From Bacteroidia bacterium (lineage in GTDB: Bacteria; Bacteroidota; Bacteroidia; Chitinophagales; Chitinophagaceae), in assembly GCA_030427635.1 (NCBI GenBank), contig JAUIBA010000012.1:1-64000 (forward strand): a stretch of DNA of 64,000 nt, in the 5' to 3' direction. Both the position numbers and the translations under genes were made by a program. Positions within the stretch are counted from its first letter, which is position 1, and every line of letters starts with the position of its first letter. Under the pieces are notes generated by a model. It had not been told where the DNA came from. It did not search any database and saw nothing but the letters and a program-made list of their open reading frames with translations. Shown piece after piece: positions 58,201 through 64,000 of the stretch.

Positions 58201-59103
58201 ATGTGGGCCGCATACATAAAGGGTTATAAAGCATATCTGCAGTTAGAGCGTTCTATGTCAGGAAACACAGTTCAGGCATATGTGCATGATGTAGAGATGT
58301 TGCAGCGGCATCTTGAGGCTGAGTTTCCCGGTCTTTCTGCCGATAAGGTAGAGCTGCACCATTTGCAGTCTCTCATAAAGGCTATCAATGATCTGGAGCT
58401 GGCAGTTACCACGCAGGCCCGTGTATTAAGTGGTATCAAATCATTTTTCGGTTATCTCCTGCTGGAAGAGGTTATCCGTACAGACCCTACCGACCTTCTC
58501 GAAGCGCCAAAGCCGCGACGCACACTACCACATGTATTGAGTATAGAGGAAATTGATACACTTTTTTCTGTCATAGACCATAGCCGGCCCGACGGACAGC
58601 GCAATCGTGCTATGCTGGAAGTAATGTACAGTTGTGGCCTGCGCGTTTCTGAGCTTACAGGCCTCCGCATCTCAGGCTTATTTCTGGATGTAGGCTATAT
58701 CAGGGTTATAGGTAAAGGAGATAAAGAACGCCTTGTACCAGTGGGCGATGAGGCTATAAAACAGATACACCTGTACAAAGACCATGTACGCAGTCATATA
58801 CAGCACATAAAGAAGGGGAGTGAGGATATACTGTTTCTCAATCGTTTCGGTGCCGGTCTTTCCCGGGTCATGGTATTCATGATTATTAAAGACCTTGCCG
58901 CCAAAGCCGGACTGAGCGACGAAATACACCCGCATACGCTGCGCCATTCTTTTGCCACACACCTTGTAGAGGGTGGTGCAGACCTTAGGGCAGTACAGGA
59001 AATGATGGGACACAAAAGCATCACTACAACCGAGATATATACACATCTTGACCGCTCATACCTGCGGCAGACACTGGAAAAATATCACCCCAGGTACAGA
59101 TAG
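58201..59103 (+). CDS. xerD: Tyrosine recombinase XerD
   Basis: Resolves chromosome dimers at dif together with XerC. The ATG at 58201 gives a 300-residue protein starting MWAAYIKGYKAYLQLERSMS, typical of the family; a 58192 ATG is in frame. The catalytic set is complete: R148, K172, H246, R249, H271 and nucleophile Y280 (EIYTHLDR). An N-terminal SAM-like core-binding domain covers about 1-90. A role as an integrase is less likely given the canonical length and genomic setting. It converges with the GNAT gene. Confidence 0.93.
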   Translation: MWAAYIKGYKAYLQLERSMSGNTVQAYVHDVEMLQRHLEAEFPGLSADKVELHHLQSLIKAINDLELAVTTQARVLSGIKSFFGYLLLEEVIRTDPTDLLEAPKPRRTLPHVLSIEEIDTLFSVIDHSRPDGQRNRAMLEVMYSCGLRVSELTGLRISGLFLDVGYIRVIGKGDKERLVPVGDEAIKQIHLYKDHVRSHIQHIKKGSEDILFLNRFGAGLSRVMVFMIIKDLAAKAGLSDEIHPHTLRHSFATHLVEGGADLRAVQEMMGHKSITTTEIYTHLDRSYLRQTLEKYHPRYR

Positions 59104-59115
59104 TAGCCGACGGTT

Positions 59116-59130
59116 TTACAGGTCTTTCAG
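59116..59130. repeat. 15-bp direct repeat, copy 1 (GNAT 3' end)
   Basis: TTACAGGTCTTTCAG; includes the stop codon of the GNAT gene. Identical to 59607-59621. Confidence 0.6.
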
Positions 59131-59607
59131 CATCCATATATTACACCCATAATGCCCCGATGCACCCATTGGTGCCGGCAGGTAACGAAATCCGCAACTT
59201 TCGTATAGCCCCACAGCCATGCTTAGTTCTGGCATCGTTTCCAGATACATGTGTGTATATCCTCTGTTCCTGGCTGTATTGATGCAATGATTGATGAGTG
59301 CTTTACCTGTTCCATATCCTCTTGCTTCCGGTAGCAGGTATAGCTTTACCAGCTCACAATAGCCAGAGGGTAGTCCTGACGTAGGGAATATGCCACAGCC
59401 GCCATTTACTATGCCATCTTGTTCTGCTACTACGTAGCTACTGCCCGGTGTGCCAAAAAGGGAGTACAGGTCATCTGTTGTAGGGTCATAATATACCGTC
59501 CCCTCCCGTGCAGCGCCAAACTCTGTAAGTACACTTCTTATGATACCCGCCATAGCAGTATTGTCCTGCTGCGCTATTGCTCTTATTATAGGGGCCTTTG
59601 TATGCAT
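59116..59607 (-). CDS. GNAT-family N-acetyltransferase
   Basis: A 163-residue acetyl-CoA-dependent transferase. The acetyl-CoA loop is LLPEARGYGTGKALINHCI (about 92-110), with the following TARNRGYTHMYLETMPELSMAVGLYESCGFRYL strand-helix pair. The N-terminal part is typical. The acceptor amine is unknown. The gene is bounded by two identical 15-bp sequences, one covering the stop codon and one starting at the initiation codon. Confidence 0.85.
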   Translation of the reverse strand: MHTKAPIIRAIAQQDNTAMAGIIRSVLTEFGAAREGTVYYDPTTDDLYSLFGTPGSSYVVAEQDGIVNGGCGIFPTSGLPSGYCELVKLYLLPEARGYGTGKALINHCINTARNRGYTHMYLETMPELSMAVGLYESCGFRYLPAPMGASGHYGCNIWMLKDL

Positions 59608-59621
59608 TACAGGTCTTTCAG
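59607..59621. repeat. 15-bp direct repeat, copy 2 (GNAT 5' end)
   Basis: TTACAGGTCTTTCAG; overlaps the last base of the GNAT start codon. On the minus strand it would encode a second LKDL-stop end, in frame with a 25-codon open stretch starting at a GTG and containing CPLCG. Confidence 0.6.
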
Positions 59622-59688
59622 TATTTGGTAAACTGCCATCGTGTTTTCAGTCCTTGTCTCACCACATAGGGGGCATAATACTCCCACG

Positions 59689-60468
59689 TTATTGCTTCAC
59701 TATACGTTCTGCTTCCTTTATGTGATACACACTATTTACCTGTGTAAGGCAGGTTACCGTTAGGTCATTGATGCATACATGAGGGGGTAGGGTAGCACAG
59801 TACCATGCTATATCTGCTATGTCTTCTGCCTGCAGTGGCCGCACACCCTTATACATATTAGCCGCTCTTTCCTCATCTCCTTTAAATCGTACCAGGGAAA
59901 ACTCAGTCTCTGCCATGCCCGGGTTAATTGCAGTTACTTTTATGCCATAGGGCAGCATGTCTATCCGGGTTGCCTGTGTAAGTGCATCCACCGCAAATTT
60001 TGTAGCACAATACACATTCCCATTCTTATATACTGATTTCCCAGCCGTAGACCCTATGTTTATGATATGCCCATTGGTCTGCTCTCTCATTATCGGAGCT
60101 ATCTGTCTGGTCATGTACAACAGGCCTTTTACGTTTGTATCTATCATCAGTTCCCAGTCATCTATGTTGCCCTCATCTATTGTTCCCAGGCCCGATGCCA
60201 GTCCTGCATTATTTACCAGTATATCTATATGGTTTACCTGCTCTTTCAGCGATGCTACAGCAGCGGTTACCTGTTCTCTGTTGCGCACATCAAACTTCAG
60301 TGTTACCACTTTTACACCATAAGTCTTTTCCAGCTCTTCCTTCAGTGCCTGCAGGCGTTCTTCTCTGCGTCCTGTAATACATACGGTATAGCCTTCTTTT
60401 GCAAACCGCTCTGCTATTGCCTTCCCAAAACCCGATGTGGCTCCGGTTATTACTATTGTCTTTGCCAT
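59689..60468 (-). CDS. Short-chain dehydrogenase/reductase (YdfG-like)
   Basis: A 259-residue NAD(P)-dependent oxidoreductase. Cofactor motif VITGATSGFGKAIA (8-19), a TGRR stretch at 32-35 that favours NADP, NNAG (86-89), and catalytic S140, Y153 and K157 (YCATK). Overall similarity is to YdfG-type 3-hydroxy acid dehydrogenases, which act on hydroxypropionate, allo-threonine or serine; that substrate range is likely but not proven. Confidence 0.88.
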   Translation of the reverse strand: MAKTIVITGATSGFGKAIAERFAKEGYTVCITGRREERLQALKEELEKTYGVKVVTLKFDVRNREQVTAAVASLKEQVNHIDILVNNAGLASGLGTIDEGNIDDWELMIDTNVKGLLYMTRQIAPIMREQTNGHIINIGSTAGKSVYKNGNVYCATKFAVDALTQATRIDMLPYGIKVTAINPGMAETEFSLVRFKGDEERAANMYKGVRPLQAEDIADIAWYCATLPPHVCINDLTVTCLTQVNSVYHIKEAERIVKQ

Positions 60469-60544
60469 GATAACTGTTTATATGCTGTAAATATACGGCT
60501 CTGCGTGGCAATTATATCCGCGCAGGCCAGCGTATCATCATTGC

Positions 60545-62452
60545 TTATGCACGGGCATTTGTTTCTGCCTGTTTCATTTTCAGGTATAGCTCTTTCAGTT
60601 GAGGGCGCATCACAGTCAGCTTGTTGTTGATGTTCATTTTCAGAAAGTTCAGTGACTGGTATGCGGCTCTTATTTGTTGCTCCAGCTGATGCTTTATTTT
60701 GTTTACTTCTTCAGTAGCTTTCTGCCGGGCCAGCCCCATCTTGTAGTTGTCAGGTATATATACAAATCCACTGGCCATCTGTCTTTGCCATGCATACAGT
60801 TTCTGCTCATACACCGGGCCTATACCGGGCACCTTGATGTTCGCCAGTTTCGATATGTGTGCAGCATTCCATATGCCACTTTGTTGCAGTGCCGCCTTGC
60901 GGGCAGTACTTATGGATGGTATACTATGCTCCTCTATGTCATACTGTCTCAGATAGTCATCCAGCTGATCCTGATACAATAGTTCTTCCTGCTCTCTTAC
61001 ACGCTTTTTATATTCATCCGGCAGTTGCCTGAACTGGGCTATCAGTTGCAGTAGTTGACTCAACTGTCGTTCATAGCCCTCCATCTCTGCCGGGTGTTCA
61101 TACACCCGCACCATCCCGTAATATCTGTTTGTAGCCAGTGTCAGTGCTTCTTTACGGCTCTTTCGTTCCCGCTTCTCAGCCTTTCGCCATGCATGCCGGT
61201 ACACCTGCATCGCGCCCAGCAGCAGCAGTACCCCCACTGGTGTGTAGTATAGTAGCATTATCACACCTGCCAGTGCAGTTGTTGCAGTTATTGTTAGTCG
61301 CCATTTATGGGCATTTTGCAGTATTGGCGGCAGTGGCTCAGGTACAAGGTGTGGCATAGCTTCCTCATATTCCCACTTTTCCAGCGCAGGCCTTTCCGGT
61401 CTGAAACCGTTTATAAAATGCTCTATATTCCCCAGCGATGCATTGGCCTGTGTGTAGCTGTCATCCAGAAAAAACATGATGCCCCGTTCTTTTCTGAATG
61501 TACACCACGGGCAGGTTGCCAGCGTGCCGGGATAGGTATGCAGTCGTGAGTTTACACATGTCTGCATATTGGCCAGCATAGCATCCAGTGCTTTTATCCA
61601 TTCAGCTGGTTTGGGCCGTTCTTCTGTTTCAAATGCTTTATGAAACAGGTTTACCATATCCTCCGGCAGGTTTGTCAGGGCAAAACTGTCTTTAGGAGGC
61701 TCCAGCTTCTTCCTTTCTTTATGCAATGAATAGGCAAAGTGACCCAGCCTTATTGCTGTCTCCTCATCCATATCCCCCGATGTCAGGTTTCTGCCTGCAT
61801 AGGGATGTCTGCCCAGAAACAGCAGTTGAAACAGTAATACCGCCAGCGAGAAGTTATCTGTATGCTCAGTACGTACTACTTTATCAAAGCTCTTCCGGCG
61901 TAGCATTTCCGGAGGGGTGTATCTGGGCACACCTACCTCACAGTAGTAATAGTTATCCCCGTCTTTTATCTGAAAGGAGTCACAGTCTATGAACGCTACC
62001 ATACCGGCAGTATTCACCAGCATGTTGCCCTCGTTTACATCGCCGGCTATTATTCCTGCTTCATGTATCCGGTGAAAGGCAGTTGCAACATTACGGGCTA
62101 CGTGTACCAGAAAGTTGTACCCCTTGTCAGGAAACAGTCTTTTCCGGTCCATAGGGCTGAAGGCATGGTGCAGTGCAGTATAGCCGGTCAGCTTTTTCAT
62201 AATGAAGCCTGCGGGTACGCCTGCCTCATCTTTTACTATATCGGTTGGCCATGCGGCAAATGCCTCCAGTGCAGGAGTGCACATGGCCGTCATCAATTGC
62301 AGTTTTACGTACAGCTTACTGTCAGGTGGTTCGTTGTATATTTTCAGTACCTGGCTGGCATGCCCTGTCAGTTCATATACACACCCCTCACCACCCCGGC
62401 CCAGTTCTCGTCCGGCTATATATGTTTCGTTATTGCTTCCGTACCACGTCAT
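60545..62452 (-). CDS. Protein kinase with zinc ribbon, membrane segment and HhH (TerY-P-type)
   Basis: A 635-residue Hanks-type kinase. Kinase domain at about 1-290: G-loop GRGGEGCVY (18-26), K37, catalytic D138 in AGDVNEGNML, N143 and the metal Asp in IDCDSFQ (156-161, replacing DFG). After it: a cysteine cluster (CVNSR then CPWCTFR, about 313-335), two hydrophobic segments (about 385-420), a Lys/Glu-rich helical region, and a helix-hairpin-helix-like NIKVPGIGPVYEQKL (about 550-565) followed by a coiled coil. It is last in a three-gene operon: its start overlaps the PP2C stop by 4 nt. Known TerY-P triads combine exactly these parts. Confidence 0.85.
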   Translation of the reverse strand: MTWYGSNNETYIAGRELGRGGEGCVYELTGHASQVLKIYNEPPDSKLYVKLQLMTAMCTPALEAFAAWPTDIVKDEAGVPAGFIMKKLTGYTALHHAFSPMDRKRLFPDKGYNFLVHVARNVATAFHRIHEAGIIAGDVNEGNMLVNTAGMVAFIDCDSFQIKDGDNYYYCEVGVPRYTPPEMLRRKSFDKVVRTEHTDNFSLAVLLFQLLFLGRHPYAGRNLTSGDMDEETAIRLGHFAYSLHKERKKLEPPKDSFALTNLPEDMVNLFHKAFETEERPKPAEWIKALDAMLANMQTCVNSRLHTYPGTLATCPWCTFRKERGIMFFLDDSYTQANASLGNIEHFINGFRPERPALEKWEYEEAMPHLVPEPLPPILQNAHKWRLTITATTALAGVIMLLYYTPVGVLLLLGAMQVYRHAWRKAEKRERKSRKEALTLATNRYYGMVRVYEHPAEMEGYERQLSQLLQLIAQFRQLPDEYKKRVREQEELLYQDQLDDYLRQYDIEEHSIPSISTARKAALQQSGIWNAAHISKLANIKVPGIGPVYEQKLYAWQRQMASGFVYIPDNYKMGLARQKATEEVNKIKHQLEQQIRAAYQSLNFLKMNINNKLTVMRPQLKELYLKMKQAETNARA

Positions 62453-63216
62453 GTATTAAGCCTTGTGGCCATCACGAGTGTTTTGTCGTCATCCGTCCGT
62501 TCATTCACCCGTTCACTCGTCAGGAATTCCGCCAGCTTCCGGTTCAGTATTCCCGTCTTATCTTCATCATCTGCCTTGCGCAGGTAGCGAAACATGTCTC
62601 GGAAGAATGGCTGATGCACACTGCGTGTTTCTGTGTTCAGCGCCAGCAGTTGCAGCCCGTCGGTTATCAGTGCTACTTCTGTTACCGGGTCACTTACCAG
62701 TTTTACTTTCAGGTTACCAAAGCCGGGGTCGTCCGTCACAAAATTAGTGGTATTATGATACTCTCCGTTTTCCGGCCACCACACCACATGATATCCATCG
62801 TTGCCATCATCACATATAATGGCCCCATCTCCTATCTGTAGAAACAGGGTGCTATATGAGGTAATAATGCATCCCACCAGGGTACATGAATATTCTTCTG
62901 TTTTCTTATCGCGGGTAGTAGCTTCAGCTTCCAGCCCGTAGTATATATCTTCGGCCAGTGCATATGCATGTGCTTCCGACAGGGTTTCTCCATGGCGTAT
63001 TATGAGTGCTGCAAAGTCCCGCATCATTTCCGTAGCATATGCCGATGCATATGCCGCTTCCGAAGCGCTCCCTGCACCGTCCGATACGCAGCATACAAGT
63101 ACTTCCTGCCCATCTGCGTCATTAAGAATAAGGTAACTCAGGGAGTCTTCACATCCCTTTCCGGTAGCCTCGTGCGAGGTGCCTGCTACACTCTGGCCTA
63201 TAGCTTTCCATGTCAT
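62449..63216 (-). CDS. PP2C-family protein phosphatase
   Basis: A 255-residue metal-dependent Ser/Thr phosphatase, expected to reverse the action of the adjacent kinase. Metal ligands appear as D24 (GCEDSLS), D46-G47 (VSDGAGSASEAA), the mid Asp in LQIGDGAII, and the C-terminal Asps in ALITDGL and TDDDKTLV. It overlaps both neighbours by 4 nt, so all three are likely translated in step. Cytoplasmic; no signal. Confidence 0.9.
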   Translation of the reverse strand: MTWKAIGQSVAGTSHEATGKGCEDSLSYLILNDADGQEVLVCCVSDGAGSASEAAYASAYATEMMRDFAALIIRHGETLSEAHAYALAEDIYYGLEAEATTRDKKTEEYSCTLVGCIITSYSTLFLQIGDGAIICDDGNDGYHVVWWPENGEYHNTTNFVTDDPGFGNLKVKLVSDPVTEVALITDGLQLLALNTETRSVHQPFFRDMFRYLRKADDEDKTGILNRKLAEFLTSERVNERTDDDKTLVMATRLNT

Positions 63217-63887
63217 AGTTCACTCCAGCCGCTGGGGGGTAAGAGATTAATGGTGCTTCCGGGACTCTTTGCCGAAACCATCTTCATAGATGCCGATAGC
63301 CATATGAAGAACTCGCGGAACATAAGTCCCTTCAGTTTCAGCGGTGTTCTTACAGATATCTGTTTCAGAATGTCTATGCTGGCGCCTTCTACACCTATGG
63401 CAAAGAAGGCAAATGATTTATTGTCTTCTCCCTTTCTTACCATTTGCGCAGCCGTCATCCAGTCGTCTGTTGGTGCGCCATCAGTTATCAGTATTATCCA
63501 CGGTTTGTAATAGGCAATGCCAGCTTCTTTATATTCCTTCTTTCTGCGCGTTACCATATCTATGCCCGTTTCTATCGCAGCTCCCATAGGAGTGTCGGCA
63601 GTGGTGTCCAGTTCTCTTGGGTGAAAGTTGGGTACGGTATGGAAATCACTTTCTATAGCTACAGGCCCAAAGGTTACTATAGCTACTTCCACGCGCTTGG
63701 TTGCTATCGGGTCCGATAGTAGTTCTTGTCTGAAAGTGCGTACACCTTCGTTCAGCTGGGCTATGGGCATTCCTGCCATTGAGCCGGATGTATCCAGCAG
63801 CAGCACGCATGGACAGCGCGGCTCGGGATTATCGGCAAAACTGTCACTGCCGAATGGTATCTGTTCAAATGATATATACTCGTCCAT
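63213..63887 (-). CDS. vWA-domain protein, TerY-like
   Basis: A 224-residue von Willebrand A domain protein. The MIDAS metal site is complete: D32-x-S34-x-S36 (LLDTSGSM), T99 (ADTPMGAA) and D136 (LITDGAPTDD). TerY-type proteins lead kinase-phosphatase triads found with tellurite-resistance-type stress systems, where the vWA may be the platform or target of phosphorylation. It is first in the operon, with a Shine-Dalgarno-like sequence. No terB/C/D/E genes are visible. Confidence 0.88.
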   Translation of the reverse strand: MDEYISFEQIPFGSDSFADNPEPRCPCVLLLDTSGSMAGMPIAQLNEGVRTFRQELLSDPIATKRVEVAIVTFGPVAIESDFHTVPNFHPRELDTTADTPMGAAIETGIDMVTRRKKEYKEAGIAYYKPWIILITDGAPTDDWMTAAQMVRKGEDNKSFAFFAIGVEGASIDILKQISVRTPLKLKGLMFREFFIWLSASMKMVSAKSPGSTINLLPPSGWSEL

Positions 63888-63893
63888 ATCTTA

Positions 63894-63899
63894 CTCCTT
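63894..63899 (-). promoter_or_regulatory. Shine-Dalgarno AAGGAG before TerY-like gene
   Basis: On the minus strand AAGGAG lies 6 nt from the ATG. Such strong sites are unusual in this window and may give high translation of the operon's first gene. Confidence 0.5.
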
Positions 63900-63902
63900 G
63901 TT

Positions 63903-64000
63903 TTACCTTGTTGCTACTATCACCTCCGGCTGGTGGTGTACCGGAAAGTTGCACGAGTTTGCTATAAAGCATTTTTTATGTGCAGCCTCGTGTAGTTGTA
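63903..64000 (-). CDS. OsmC-family protein, C-terminal end (partial)
   Basis: The frame is open from the window edge and ends at TAA, 15 nt upstream of the TerY-like ATG. The visible 31 residues include HEAAHKKCFIANSCNFPV, the C-terminal cysteine motif of OsmC/Ohr-type peroxiredoxins, which reduce organic hydroperoxides; the Cys is the conserved catalytic one. The spacing suggests it may be co-transcribed with the kinase triad. The rest is outside the window. Confidence 0.7.
   Translation of the reverse strand, partial: QLHEAAHKKCFIANSCNFPVHHQPEVIVATR

Noticed and set aside
58201-59103. Phage or integrative-element integrase
   Set aside because: Length, N-terminus and catalytic residues are those of housekeeping XerD, and no attachment site, tRNA or phage gene is seen.

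Overview
The window looks like chromosomal DNA of a Bacteroidota bacterium, most likely a Chitinophagaceae-type relative; the phylum call is firm, the family is inference. Support comes from proteins with C-terminal type IX secretion (T9SS) sorting domains, a fused LpxC-FabZ enzyme in an lpxD-lpxC/fabZ-lpxA operon, Bacteroidota promoter boxes (TTTG, 16-24 nt, TAnnTTTG), scarce Shine-Dalgarno sequences, and gliding-motility-type C-terminal domains. No rRNA, tRNA, CRISPR array, complete insertion sequence or prophage was recognised.

Layout. 1-4.9 kb: tail of a T9SS cargo gene, an HD phosphohydrolase, and the lipid A operon. 4.9-11 kb: TonB/MORN-like protein, SPFH (flotillin-like) protein, an Ig-like surface lipoprotein and a glycosyltransferase. 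11-18 kb: housekeeping genes (murI, pyrG, rplU-rpmA) with a class D beta-lactamase homologue, a GH3-family adenylating enzyme and a Lys/Ala/Pro-repeat histone-like protein. 18-21 kb: a GT-C-like membrane protein paired with an FAD oxidoreductase. 21.9-31 kb: a 2352-residue T9SS protein with an internal duplication, an exported unknown, and a T9SS type B protein. 31-41 kb: L,D-transpeptidase, dapA, accA, DinB-like protein, small membrane protein, two GT4-type glycosyltransferases, groEL and groES.

41.5-51.4 kb holds the most striking locus: a colinear set of receiver-only response regulator, membrane-anchored HEAT-repeat protein, two paralogous processive GT2 synthases, a TPR plus outer-membrane beta-barrel (YaiO-like) protein, and a DUF4838/glycoside-hydrolase-like lipoprotein with a discoidin-like C-terminus. 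Together these resemble a synthase-dependent exopolysaccharide machine: polymerisation at the inner membrane, export through a TPR-barrel, trimming by a hydrolase, and phospho-signalling control. The assembly differs from the pga, bcs, alg and pel systems.

51-60 kb: two methyltransferases, a TPR hybrid sensor lipoprotein kinase, adenine deaminase, remnants of a decayed gene, a group III truncated haemoglobin, xerD, a GNAT enzyme flanked by 15-bp direct repeats, and an SDR oxidoreductase. 60.5-63.9 kb: an overlapping operon of vWA (TerY-like), PP2C phosphatase and a kinase with zinc-ribbon, membrane and helix-hairpin-helix parts, a TerY-P-type phospho-signalling triad. The window ends in the C-terminus of an OsmC-like gene just upstream of the triad.
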